Of a stretch of 64,000 nucleotides of DNA, positions 35,113 to 44,401 are shown in pieces. Origin of the DNA: Sphingobacterium corticibacterium (GTDB lineage: Bacteria; Bacteroidota; Bacteroidia; Sphingobacteriales; Sphingobacteriaceae); contig NZ_SGIT01000002.1 in assembly GCF_004208525.1 (NCBI RefSeq), forward strand, positions 248,001-312,000, given 5' to 3'. The notes under the pieces were generated by a model that ran no database searches, was not told the origin of the DNA, and saw only the letters and a program-made list of their open reading frames with translations. Position numbers and translations under genes: made by a program. Each line of letters starts with the position of its first letter. The stretch's first letter is position 1.

Positions 35113-36384
35113 CTATTTTGCTAACCACGAAACTGGGTTCATTGCAGTCTGTCCCTGGAAGACACCAAAGTTCACAATCGAATACCCTGCATCCGGATCC
35201 TCACCTGCCGTTCCAATTTGTTGTCCTCTTCCTACTTTCTGCCCACGCCTTACAGACACACTCTTCAGATTGGAATACGAGGTGAAATATTCCCCGTGCT
35301 TTATCACCACAAAACTTCCAATTACCTGCACTACATCTCCTTCGAAGACTGCTTTCACCGGCGCGTTATCAGCCGTCCGAATGGCCACATCAGAGTTATC
35401 GATACGCACATTCCGTTCTACCGTTTCGAAACCAAAGTTCCGCACAACATTTCCTTGTGACACTGGCCAAGGTAGTCGTCCGCGATTAGATTTGAAATCT
35501 GCAGATAGTTTTGCTGCTTCCGGTGTAGAGCGAAGGACTTCACTATCTGATTTCCGCGGCGTCGATTTCTCCACTTCTTCTACGGTTTTACCTGTCCGTT
35601 TGGCCTCTGCCTCTGCAGCCTTTCTCCGTGCTTCTTCTGCTAGTTTACGCTGTGCTTCGATTTCCCGACGGATCGCCGCTTGAATCATCGCATCAATACG
35701 TTTTTTCTCTTGCTGTTTCTGGCTGAGCTGTCCTCTATAGGTAGATTCTTCTTTTTGCAATTGGCTAAGTTCTTTTGCATGTGCAGATCGGTCCTTAGCA
35801 ATAATCGCTTTCTCTGCTTCCTGTTCTTTCAAAAGTTTATTTTGCATTTCACGATCTCTCTCCAATTGTGCAATTTTCAACTCAATCTCCTTTTTAGTAG
35901 CCTCAATTTCAGCAGCTTTTATCTTACGTGCGTCATTAAACTGTTGTAAATATTTCACGCGTTTAAAAGCTTGGTTAAAATCTTTCGAAGCAAAAATAAA
36001 CATGAGTTTATTATACCCGTTTTTATTACGGAAAGCAAAGAGAATCATTTTCTCATAATCCTTCCGCATCTTTTCCAACTCGGCTTTTAACTCATTAACA
36101 GCCTTCGTATTCTTTTGGATATTGTTATTAATAATCCGTAATTCTGAACTTATCGTCTTGATTTTATCTTCCCGTAGATTTAGTTGTCGACTTAACGCAT
36201 TCACCTCTTTTTGAGAAAGTAACTTTTCTTGTGTTTTGGCACGCACAATTTTCATTAACTCCGCAATCTCTGCATCTATCTTCTCTCGTTGCTTTTTTAA
36301 TTCAGCGCTACTTTGAGCAGAAACCAGTCCTACCCCGACACTGCAAATAAACAAGAAACTAAATAGTATTTTTTTTATATCCAT
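35113..36384 (-). CDS. EnvC-like murein hydrolase activator (M23-fold, catalytically degenerate)
   Basis: ATG at 36384 (MDIKKILFSFLFICSVGVGLVSAQ) gives the signal peptide; an in-frame start 27 bp upstream is less likely. 423 residues: signal peptide, a long coiled coil (about 20-265) and a C-terminal LytM/M23 fold (about 310-423). The zinc and catalytic histidines are missing: YSNL where YxHL is usual, and SIVNFGVF where LHFEI is usual. That fits EnvC, which does not cut peptidoglycan but activates amidases during division. Preceded by the DUF4292 gene (78-bp gap). Confidence 0.88.
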   Translation of the reverse strand: MDIKKILFSFLFICSVGVGLVSAQSSAELKKQREKIDAEIAELMKIVRAKTQEKLLSQKEVNALSRQLNLREDKIKTISSELRIINNNIQKNTKAVNELKAELEKMRKDYEKMILFAFRNKNGYNKLMFIFASKDFNQAFKRVKYLQQFNDARKIKAAEIEATKKEIELKIAQLERDREMQNKLLKEQEAEKAIIAKDRSAHAKELSQLQKEESTYRGQLSQKQQEKKRIDAMIQAAIRREIEAQRKLAEEARRKAAEAEAKRTGKTVEEVEKSTPRKSDSEVLRSTPEAAKLSADFKSNRGRLPWPVSQGNVVRNFGFETVERNVRIDNSDVAIRTADNAPVKAVFEGDVVQVIGSFVVIKHGEYFTSYSNLKSVSVRRGQKVGRGQQIGTAGEDPDAGYSIVNFGVFQGQTAMNPVSWLAK

Positions 36385-36462
36385 GAACCGTTTTTCTCTT
36401 TTTTTCGGCAAAAATAAGCCTACAAAAATAAAGATTATTTTGCGCTTTTATGATGATCGTCC

Positions 36463-37245
36463 CTAATTTATTACTTTATATCGACTAGGAACAGAAAAAG
36501 GCATTTCGATATGTTCATTAAAAGAGACACGATTATATCCTAATCGTGCTTTCAGCGAAACGTCTTCTCCTACGATATTTAACGCGATATCTTGCGGAAA
36601 ATTATAGCCGTCCGTTTTTACATAGTCTCCATAAAAAGCCTCAAGATTGTTTCCTCCTCCTACTTCTTGTAAGATGAAATGGAAAGGTCTATTTTCCTTA
36701 TTGATACGGTATTGATAGGATAATTGTTCTTTAATCCCGACAACAATAAGCTCATCCACAGCACTGGCTACCTGCACATCGGTCGCACGCAACAAGTTCG
36801 AAGACACATTCGCCATTAACAAATCTTGGAGCGTCGCAAATGTAATACCGCGGTTCGTATAATTGTATATATAAGAAAAAGGTTTCGCGATATACTCCCC
36901 CGGCAATTTATTAAGTATTTTAACACTGTCAGGCGTTATGAAGATACGAGCCACCTCAATACCTAATGTGGCCGTGACGGACATCCAGATAGCCTTATCT
37001 CTTTCTATCCGTACATTCAACGTAATGTCCTGTGTATTTTTACCCATCTCGATTTTTGTTTTTGCTCGTCCGGAGAATGTATAAAAATCCAAATTATTCA
37101 TTTCGAAAGTCTTGATACTCGCTGCATTCGCCGCACTAATTTCTGCTGGCGTATCATGCGATGGCATAGCTATTTTTCGCTTTGTTTTACAAGAAGTAAA
37201 CACTAACGTCCCGACTATTACCAACAAAATTATTCTACTCCACAT
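36463..37245 (-). CDS. DUF4292 lipoprotein
   Basis: 260 residues. The signal sequence RIILLVIVGTLVFTSCKT ends with a lipobox-like TSC, so it is probably an outer-membrane-directed lipoprotein. The remainder is DUF4292 (MNNLDFYTFSGRAKTKIEMGKNTQDITLNVRI..., LGIEVARIFITPDSV), a LolA/LolB-like half-barrel by general pattern. Exact role unknown. The start overlaps the TPR gene's 3' end by 11 bp. Confidence 0.82.
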   Translation of the reverse strand: MWSRIILLVIVGTLVFTSCKTKRKIAMPSHDTPAEISAANAASIKTFEMNNLDFYTFSGRAKTKIEMGKNTQDITLNVRIERDKAIWMSVTATLGIEVARIFITPDSVKILNKLPGEYIAKPFSYIYNYTNRGITFATLQDLLMANVSSNLLRATDVQVASAVDELIVVGIKEQLSYQYRINKENRPFHFILQEVGGGNNLEAFYGDYVKTDGYNFPQDIALNIVGEDVSLKARLGYNRVSFNEHIEMPFSVPSRYKVIN

Positions 37246-38947
37246 AACTTTTTGTTGCTATTTTCGACTTCAATTTTTCTACATCGATATCACTCCCATC
37301 ACTCACCGCCAAAGCTCTTTCCCATTGCTTCAATGCATCTTTACTGTTTCCTGATTTAAATAAGATATCGCCATAATGCTCATACAGCACTGCCGATGGA
37401 GACGATCCGCGAACTGCTTTTTCTATCCATTTTAACGCTTCTTTATAATTCTCTTGCTGGAAAAGTACCCATGCATATGTATCCTGAAAAGTAGCAGATG
37501 CTGGTTCCAGTTCGTTGGATTGTCGAGAAAGCTTTTCGGCCAAATCGAGCTTCTCTTTGCGTTCAGCCAGATAATACGCATAGTTATTCATAGCCGTAGC
37601 ATTTGTACTGTCTAATTTTATAGCCTCTTCATAAGCCACATCCGAAACATCCGCCAACTCTAATTTATGATATAAATCGCCAAGGCCTGCGTAGATGAGC
37701 GATTGTAAATATGTATTATCTTCTCCGCTATTATCCAACGCAGCTTCCATCAATTTACGAGCATTCTCCCCATCATCTTTCACCATATACGCCAACCCCG
37801 TAAAATACAACAACATCGGATTATTTGGATTGGCATCTAATGCTTCTAAACCGTGATCAACAGCTTGATCCACCTCATTAAGTGCCATTTCCACGTTCAT
37901 CAACATACGCCATGCATCGACGTGTGCACGATTAATGCCTACAGCCGTTAGAAACAAAGACCGAGCTTCCTGCAAATTCCCTCTACGCCAAAGCACATCA
38001 CCTTTCGCTACATGACTATCGGCAATTCGCGGATGCTTCAACACCAATATATTTGCCAACCCCTGAATCTGTTCCAGTGTAAATCCCGATTTGCCACGCA
38101 ACAATGTAAACATGACACGATGCTTATCCATATAGTTGACATCCATCGATTCGAAAGCTTTTCGTAACGACTCCAAAGCTTGCTTACCTCTTTTGCCTGC
38201 GGTATAGGCATCTGCAAGATCTAGATATAATAATGGATCGTTCGTATTTTTTAACCCTTTCTCTAAGATCTGTATGGCTTGCCTTGTTGCATTTTTATCC
38301 ATGTAGATGAATCCCAACGTACTGTACACCTGGCGGAGCCCCGAATTGTCCTGCATTCGAACCAATAATATTTTTTCCGCTTCCTGTTTTCTGTCCAGAT
38401 CGACCAGCATTTCTGCTTTCATGACATCCAAGGTATCGGAATCTCCAAATTTTGCCACCGCATCATCATACACCTGTAAAGCCTCTTCTGATTTTTTGGA
38501 TGCGTGAAGTAATAACATTTTCTCCCGATAAAGTGACTCGTTGTCAGGGAGCGCTTCAATAGCGCGATCAACTACCGGAACTGCAGCTGCCAGATCTCCT
38601 TTGCTTTTATGGAGTTCGACCAGATAGTTGGCATATAACATATTTTTAGGCTCTATCTCCCATGCTTTCTCTACGATAGGTATAGCCATATCAAAATTAC
38701 GGGCCTGTCCGTATAAAAGCGCTTTCGCATAATACACTTCTGCCGCATCGGGATATTTGGCGATAATATCATCCAGTTTCTCTATCGCTCCTACAAAATC
38801 CCCCGTACGTAATCTTCCTTCTACATCAACTAACAATTGCTTATAAGGCTTATCGCCTTCCTGCTCTTGCGCATAAATATTTTCTATGCAAAACAATCCG
38901 AAGATGGTAAGTAATCCTATACAAGCTATTTTTTTCAACATATTCAT
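37235..38947 (-). CDS. Large TPR-repeat protein
   Basis: 570 residues with an N-terminal hydrophobic signal (IACIGLLTIFGLFCIENIYAQ). About eleven TPR-like repeats follow (for example AAEVYYAKALLYGQARNFDMAI, PMLLYFTGLAYMVKDDGENA, YAYYLAERKEKLDLAEKL). Such proteins bind partner proteins, here probably at the periplasmic side. Homologues lead the DUF4292-EnvC gene group in Bacteroidota, which suggests an envelope assembly role (inference). A short 5-bp hairpin (38971-38987) lies in its presumed 5' leader. The rest of the 38948-39161 gap shows only the candidate sigma-factor promoter. Confidence 0.85.
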   Translation of the reverse strand: MNMLKKIACIGLLTIFGLFCIENIYAQEQEGDKPYKQLLVDVEGRLRTGDFVGAIEKLDDIIAKYPDAAEVYYAKALLYGQARNFDMAIPIVEKAWEIEPKNMLYANYLVELHKSKGDLAAAVPVVDRAIEALPDNESLYREKMLLLHASKKSEEALQVYDDAVAKFGDSDTLDVMKAEMLVDLDRKQEAEKILLVRMQDNSGLRQVYSTLGFIYMDKNATRQAIQILEKGLKNTNDPLLYLDLADAYTAGKRGKQALESLRKAFESMDVNYMDKHRVMFTLLRGKSGFTLEQIQGLANILVLKHPRIADSHVAKGDVLWRRGNLQEARSLFLTAVGINRAHVDAWRMLMNVEMALNEVDQAVDHGLEALDANPNNPMLLYFTGLAYMVKDDGENARKLMEAALDNSGEDNTYLQSLIYAGLGDLYHKLELADVSDVAYEEAIKLDSTNATAMNNYAYYLAERKEKLDLAEKLSRQSNELEPASATFQDTYAWVLFQQENYKEALKWIEKAVRGSSPSAVLYEHYGDILFKSGNSKDALKQWERALAVSDGSDIDVEKLKSKIATKSYVE

Positions 38948-39106
38948 CCCTTTTCTTTCTTATTTTATTCGTGGGAACAAAGCCCACCTTATAAAGATGA
39001 CAAAAAAAAGTAAAAGTTTAGTGTTTGTATCTTAAAATAGGTTAAATTTTGAATTTTCATACTTTTTCGTTCGCTGTCATTTTTACACACTAACTATTCT
39101 TTAGAT

Positions 39107-39138
39107 TTTTTCTTTACAAAATATTTTATTTAGATTTG
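39107..39138 (+). promoter_or_regulatory. Candidate promoter of the ECF sigma gene
   Basis: A perfect TAGATTTG (39131-39138), 23 bp before the ATG. At the 20-nt spacing there is only TTTT (39107-39110) instead of TTTG, so the -33 element is weak. Confidence 0.5.
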
Positions 39139-39161
39139 GCCAAGTAACTAATTTAAATCTG

Positions 39162-39740
39162 ATGTACAGATCGCCTTTTACCGATGAAAAAGACCTGTTA
39201 AACAAGGTGCAGAACGGAGATAGATTGGCTTTTGAAATCATTTATCATCGTTATAAAGGCTTGCTTTATGTACATGCTTCTAGACACTTACGAAATCAAG
39301 AAGAGGCAAAAGATATCGTACACGATATCTTTTCAAATTTATGGCAGAACAGAACAACATTATACATACAAGATAGCTTGACGGCTTATCTCTATCAGGC
39401 TGTACGGAACGGCGTCATCAACCAACAACTCAAAAGTCAACGAGCAGACGAATACATCAACTCTTTACAGGGATTTATTGAACATGTCCAAATGGACACT
39501 GACCATCGCGTCAGAGAAAAAATGCTTATGGAGCTTATTGAACAAGAGATAGCTTCTTTACCTCCCAAAATGCGATCCGTATTTGAACTTAGCCGAAAAG
39601 AAGGCCTCTCTCACAAAGAAATCGCCGAACAGCTCCATATCAGTGAGCAAAGTGTCCGTAGCCATGTAAAAGGTGCGCTCAAAATCCTGCGTTTACGACT
39701 TGGCCTCCTTTTCATACTCCTCTACTTTACGGGATTTTAA
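39162..39740 (+). CDS. ECF-type RNA polymerase sigma factor
   Basis: 192 residues. Region 2 (about 15-85: AFEIIYHRYKGLLYVHASRHLRNQEEAKDIVHDIFSNLW) and region 4 (about 125-180: LPPKMRSVFELSRKEGLSHKEIAEQLHISEQSVRSHVKGAL) are complete. A hydrophobic C-terminal tail (LLFILLYFTGF) follows region 4, as in other Bacteroidota ECF sigmas. It probably activates the downstream SusC/SusD genes when released by the FecR-type protein encoded next. Confidence 0.95.
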   Translation: MYRSPFTDEKDLLNKVQNGDRLAFEIIYHRYKGLLYVHASRHLRNQEEAKDIVHDIFSNLWQNRTTLYIQDSLTAYLYQAVRNGVINQQLKSQRADEYINSLQGFIEHVQMDTDHRVREKMLMELIEQEIASLPPKMRSVFELSRKEGLSHKEIAEQLHISEQSVRSHVKGALKILRLRLGLLFILLYFTGF

Positions 39741-39820
39741 AAATAATTCATTTTTTTTACCCCCATACACTCGTTTCGATTGTCTCTTCTTGTATATAAG
39801 CCGAAAACAGGGAGAAACAA

Positions 39821-40960
39821 TTGAAAGAACAACAACATGCTAAAGATATTCTGCGTCGTTATGTAAATGATCAATGTACCGAAGAAGAGCGGATATGGGT
39901 TGAAGAGTGGTATAGAAAACATTACGATACGGAATTCAAAATTGATTCGAAGTTGGCTGAAGAGCATCTTGCGGATGTGTGGCAGTTACTTGATAGTGAA
40001 GTGCAGCGTAAAAAGATATGGACTTTGCGTAAAATAGCAGTAGCTGCAGCGTCGGTAATCCTTCTCGTTGGTATCGGCTTTCTTGTAAATAAATCGACAA
40101 AGTCTTCTACACATCACATCGCGCATTCATCCCAAGAAGCTCCAATACAGGCTGGTCGTGATCAAGCGTTGCTTACTCTTGCAGACGGTCGCACCATCCA
40201 TCTGGATAGTATAGCTGTAGGCGATCATCTCTCCGAAAATGGCATTACCATCACTAAAATGGATGACGGCACATTGACATATGCTATAAAAGAGGTTCTT
40301 GGCCACACAACCGAGCAGATATACAATACCATTTCCACTCCTCGCGGAGGACAATATAAGGTTGTCCTACCGGACAATTCCATCGTGTGGCTCAATGCCG
40401 CTTCCTCTCTTCGGTTTCCGATTGCCTTTACAGGGAATACACGTGAAGTAGAGCTCGTTGGCGAGGGGTATTTTGAGGTCGCCCATCATAAACAAAAACC
40501 TTTTATCGTTACATCCACAGATCAGCAAACCATCGTCAAAGGAACCAAATTTAATATTACGTCCTATCCAGATGATGTCAAAAAAACGACTACGTTGCTA
40601 GAGGGATCGGTGTTGGTGAAAAAAACATCCGATATGGGACATGATGATCTATTGCTTCAACCTAATGAACAAGTAGTATTACAGCATAACCGCTTTACTA
40701 AATCACATGTTAACGCTGCTGATGCTATCTCTTGGAAAAACGGGAAGTTTGTGTTTAACGATACACCTTTAAAGAATATCATGCAACAACTTGCACGTTG
40801 GTATGATGTGGAGATTGTTTATTTGGAATCTACAGAAGGAATTACTTTCACTGGCTCCATATCTCGATTCGATGACATACAAGATGTATTACGTAAGATA
40901 TCACTCACCGAAAGCGTACAATTTCAAACAAAAGAAAGGAGGATTATGGTACGACGCTAA
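39821..40960 (+). CDS. FecR-family anti-sigma factor
   Basis: 379 residues beginning with TTG, preceded by AGGGAGAAACAA; there is no ATG close enough to keep the N-terminal domain. Cytoplasmic N-terminal domain (DILRRYVNDQCTEEERIWVEEWY), one transmembrane helix at about 70-87 (VAVAAASVILLVGIGFLV), then the periplasmic FecR domain (ISTPRGGQYKVVLPDNSIVWLNAASSLRFP) and the C-terminal DUF4974 part (LKNIMQQLARWYDVEIVY). It holds the sigma factor until the SusC-like receptor's signalling domain reports ligand. Confidence 0.95.
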   Translation: MKEQQHAKDILRRYVNDQCTEEERIWVEEWYRKHYDTEFKIDSKLAEEHLADVWQLLDSEVQRKKIWTLRKIAVAAASVILLVGIGFLVNKSTKSSTHHIAHSSQEAPIQAGRDQALLTLADGRTIHLDSIAVGDHLSENGITITKMDDGTLTYAIKEVLGHTTEQIYNTISTPRGGQYKVVLPDNSIVWLNAASSLRFPIAFTGNTREVELVGEGYFEVAHHKQKPFIVTSTDQQTIVKGTKFNITSYPDDVKKTTTLLEGSVLVKKTSDMGHDDLLLQPNEQVVLQHNRFTKSHVNAADAISWKNGKFVFNDTPLKNIMQQLARWYDVEIVYLESTEGITFTGSISRFDDIQDVLRKISLTESVQFQTKERRIMVRR

Positions 40961-40991
40961 CGCCAATCTGTGGAGTATCCCAAAATGAAAA

Positions 40992-41018
40992 CCGGATTCC
41001 GATTGCAGCGGAACCCGG
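40992..41018 (+). other. Hairpin in the FecR-SusC gap
   Basis: CCGGATTCCG (40992-41001) pairs with CGGAACCCGG (41009-41018), one A-C mismatch, 7-nt loop, in the 141-bp gap between the anti-sigma stop and the preferred SusC start. No T run, so it is not a standard terminator. It may be a processing or pausing signal. Confidence 0.4.
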
Positions 41019-41101
41019 CGAAAATCATTAGGGAGTCGCAGATCAAATCTTATAATAAGGACATAAAATATATTGCTAACCCTAAAATTCAATTCAAATA
41101 T

Positions 41102-44100
41102 ATGAATTTTTACAACCATGTTATTGTATGGAGGGGATTTATACACACAATAACATTTAGAAGAATGATGATGAGAATACAGCTCGTATTACTATCTCTT
41201 TTTTTAATCATACAAATACATGCCAACGACCTGAAGGCACAAAGATTGACATTGAATGCCAACCAAATGTCGTTGGAAAATGTACTAAAAGAGGTAACAA
41301 AACAGACCGCTTATGATTTTCTGTACAATCCGGATTTGCTAATAAAACATGCTGTACCGGTAACGCTAAGCCAGATAAACAAACCGTTGGAAGACGTGCT
41401 CGAGTACATTTTCAAAGGACAACCACGTCTCACTTATACCGTGGATCAGAAAACGGTTATTATTCGACCAAAAAAAGAAACAGCGACACCTATCAGCACA
41501 ACAAACACAGCCACATTGCAAGCGGTTATTCGCGGCCGTGTGATCAACGAACAAGGTGAACCAATGTCAGATGTGACTGTGCAATTCCAAGGGACGACAA
41601 GGGGAACCAAGACAAATGAACAGGGATTGTACGACATCGAAATTATCGGAAATAACACGACCTTAGTCTTCAGTTATGTAGGTTATACCACAGAAGAAGT
41701 TTCCATTGCCGGGAAACAGGAAATAAATGTGGTATTGAAAATACAGGACGCCAACCTAGATGAAGTTGTCGTGGTTGGATATGGCACACAGAAAAGAAGC
41801 GACGTAACAGGTGCCATTGTATCCATCAGACCACAAGAACTCGAAAATATGCCCTACTCCAATGTGGTGCAATCGTTACAAGGCAAGCTTCCGGGGGTGA
41901 ACATCACCAACACCGGAACCAGTGCCGAAGGAGATACCCGGCTACGGGTACGCGCACAGAATTCGATCAACGCCGATGCCGGACCATTGATCGTATTGGA
42001 CGGTATCCAGTTCGAAGGATTCCTTTCGGAAATCAGTCCGAACGATATCGAATCGATCGAAGTACTAAAGGACGCTTCTTCTGCCGCGATCTATGGGGCA
42101 CGTGGAGCTAATGGTGTCATGTTGATCACCACTAAGCGGGGCCTTGCAGGTAAAACCCGTATCGCGCTGGAATCCATGTTCAGCACCAGCAACATCATCA
42201 ACCGGCCGGATATGATGGATGCTACACAGTTTTATAATTTCAAACAACAGCGCATGGGGTTCGTCAGTTCGTTTGAGGAACAGCAATACCAAAACGGCGT
42301 GAATACCGATTGGCTGGACTATGCGACACAGACCGGCTTTAAACAGGATCACAACCTATCCATTTCGGGTGGAGCGGAAAAAACAAAGTTTTTTATCGCC
42401 GGAAATGCTTCCCGAACCGATGGTGTCGCCCGTAATGACGTATACAATCGTTATGCATTGCGGATCAATATGGATACCGAGATCACCCCGTGGCTAACGT
42501 TCGGTACAGCATCTACCATAGGCTATTACGATCGTCCCGGTGAGGGAGCCAATATCAGCAACGCCAGCCGGATGAATCCGCTGACAGCACCCTATGACGA
42601 GGACGGAAACTTGAATTTCCAACCCAATCCGGACGACTTGAACATTGTAAGTCCATTGGAAGGATTAAACATCCAAAAAGAAGATGTAGCCAGACGGATA
42701 TTGACCAACAACTACATTCAGGTCGATTTCCCCTTTGTCGAAGGGCTTTCGTTCAAGACGTTGACGGGCTACAATTACCGAACCAGGCTAATCGAACAAT
42801 ACAGTTCTGCCTCCAACACGCTACGAGGCAGCCAGGTGGGTGGCTCTGCAACGGTAAACAATCAAAACCGAGAAGAATGGTCCATTGAAAACATCCTAAG
42901 TTATACGCGGGATTTCGGGCCGCATAATATCTTCCTAACTGGGGTCTATACCGCCCGGGCGTACGAAACGAAGTTTCACGACAATTCCGGTGTAGGGTTT
43001 CCGGGCGATCACATGTCGTACTACCAATTCAGGTTGGCCACCACCCTGACCCCATCGGATCAATATACCAAAGAATCTTCCTTATCACAAATGTTTCGTG
43101 CGAACTACAGCTACGACAGCAGGTATCTGTTTACCTTCACGGTGCGCCGCGATGGCTTTTCCGCTTTTGGCGCGAACAACAAATACAGCGTCTTTCCTTC
43201 TGCAGCTGTTGGGTGGAATATGGAACGGGAATCTTTTATGCAATCCCTCACTTGGCTAAATCGCTCGAAGCTGCGGCTTTCGCTGGGCGAAAGCGGCAAC
43301 CAGGCCATCAGTGCCTATTCGTCAATGCCGACCATGGCCAACCAATATTACCTGGATAACGCTGGCGACCCATTGATCGGCTTCTATCCTAACCAGCTGG
43401 CCGATCCCACCCTTAGTTGGGAAACCACGCGCCAGCTCAATATCGGATGGGATTTCGCCCTACTCAAAAATCGGTTATCCGGAACTGTGGACGCCTATTT
43501 TTCCAATACCCGGTCCTTGTTACTGAACAAACAAATCCCTCAAATCAACGGCGTGACTACCATCCGGCAGAACATTGGTCAGACAAAGAGTAACGGTATT
43601 GAGGTGGCGTTATCTTCAATCAATGTACAAAGCGATAACTTCTCTTGGCAAACCAATGCCAACTTTACCTACGCCAAAAACGAAATTGTAGACGTCGGAT
43701 TGTTTGATGAAGCAGGGAATCCGTTGGATAACGTGGCCAGCAGTTGGTTTATCGGCAAGCCAATAGGTGTCATTTATACCTATGGGTTTGACGGGATATG
43801 GCAGGAAACCGACGATATACTCAACTCGCACATGCCCACGGCAAGACCAGGCGATGTTCGGGTAAAGGACTACAACAACGACGGTGCCATCACGGTGGAT
43901 GACCGGCATATAATCGGCCAGAACTTCCCGAAATACACGATTGGCTTCACCAACACGTTCGCTTACAGGGATCTCTCGCTAAGCTTCTTCATCTATGCAT
44001 CTCAGGGGGCTACTCGTTATACCGAACATATGAATACCTACTTCAATGGATCAACAACCATCCGTCAACGGGAATGGTGGACACCGGAAAATAAAATCAA

Positions 44101-44380
44101 CACTTACCCCGCGAATCGGGACGATTCCAACCCCTATGGCCTCAATTATTTCGGGAAGACGAACGACGCTTCGTTTATTCGCTTGAGCGATATTTCGCTG
44201 GCGTATAAACTGCCCCTATCGATTACCAATAAAATACATGTAGATCGTCTAGAACTTTTTAACAACGTGAAAAATGTACTAACGTTAACTCGTTACATAG
44301 GGATGGATCCCGAATACGAATCTGACTTCGGCATTCCGCAAATACGAACATTTCTTTTCGGTGCGCGAATCGGATTTTAA
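41102..44380 (+). CDS. SusC/RagA-family TonB-dependent receptor with STN signalling domain
   Basis: The preferred start is ATG 41102 (MNFYNHVIVWRGFIHT...), typical of long-leader SusC proteins; 41165 is a shorter option, and an upstream in-frame GTG at 40970 is unlikely. About 1092 residues: signal peptide (MRIQLVLLSLFLIIQIHA), STN secretin/TonB domain (LENVLKEVTKQTAYDFLYNPDLL), carboxypeptidase-like domain (VIRGRVINEQGEPMSDVTVQF), plug (SDVTGAIVSIRPQELENMPY) and a large barrel. It imports oligosaccharides with TonB energy and, through the STN domain, signals to FecR and the sigma factor. Confidence 0.96.
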   Translation: MNFYNHVIVWRGFIHTITFRRMMMRIQLVLLSLFLIIQIHANDLKAQRLTLNANQMSLENVLKEVTKQTAYDFLYNPDLLIKHAVPVTLSQINKPLEDVLEYIFKGQPRLTYTVDQKTVIIRPKKETATPISTTNTATLQAVIRGRVINEQGEPMSDVTVQFQGTTRGTKTNEQGLYDIEIIGNNTTLVFSYVGYTTEEVSIAGKQEINVVLKIQDANLDEVVVVGYGTQKRSDVTGAIVSIRPQELENMPYSNVVQSLQGKLPGVNITNTGTSAEGDTRLRVRAQNSINADAGPLIVLDGIQFEGFLSEISPNDIESIEVLKDASSAAIYGARGANGVMLITTKRGLAGKTRIALESMFSTSNIINRPDMMDATQFYNFKQQRMGFVSSFEEQQYQNGVNTDWLDYATQTGFKQDHNLSISGGAEKTKFFIAGNASRTDGVARNDVYNRYALRINMDTEITPWLTFGTASTIGYYDRPGEGANISNASRMNPLTAPYDEDGNLNFQPNPDDLNIVSPLEGLNIQKEDVARRILTNNYIQVDFPFVEGLSFKTLTGYNYRTRLIEQYSSASNTLRGSQVGGSATVNNQNREEWSIENILSYTRDFGPHNIFLTGVYTARAYETKFHDNSGVGFPGDHMSYYQFRLATTLTPSDQYTKESSLSQMFRANYSYDSRYLFTFTVRRDGFSAFGANNKYSVFPSAAVGWNMERESFMQSLTWLNRSKLRLSLGESGNQAISAYSSMPTMANQYYLDNAGDPLIGFYPNQLADPTLSWETTRQLNIGWDFALLKNRLSGTVDAYFSNTRSLLLNKQIPQINGVTTIRQNIGQTKSNGIEVALSSINVQSDNFSWQTNANFTYAKNEIVDVGLFDEAGNPLDNVASSWFIGKPIGVIYTYGFDGIWQETDDILNSHMPTARPGDVRVKDYNNDGAITVDDRHIIGQNFPKYTIGFTNTFAYRDLSLSFFIYASQGATRYTEHMNTYFNGSTTIRQREWWTPENKINTYPANRDDSNPYGLNYFGKTNDASFIRLSDISLAYKLPLSITNKIHVDRLELFNNVKNVLTLTRYIGMDPEYESDFGIPQIRTFLFGARIGF

Positions 44381-44401
44381 TCATTTCAATCACACCCAAT
44401 C

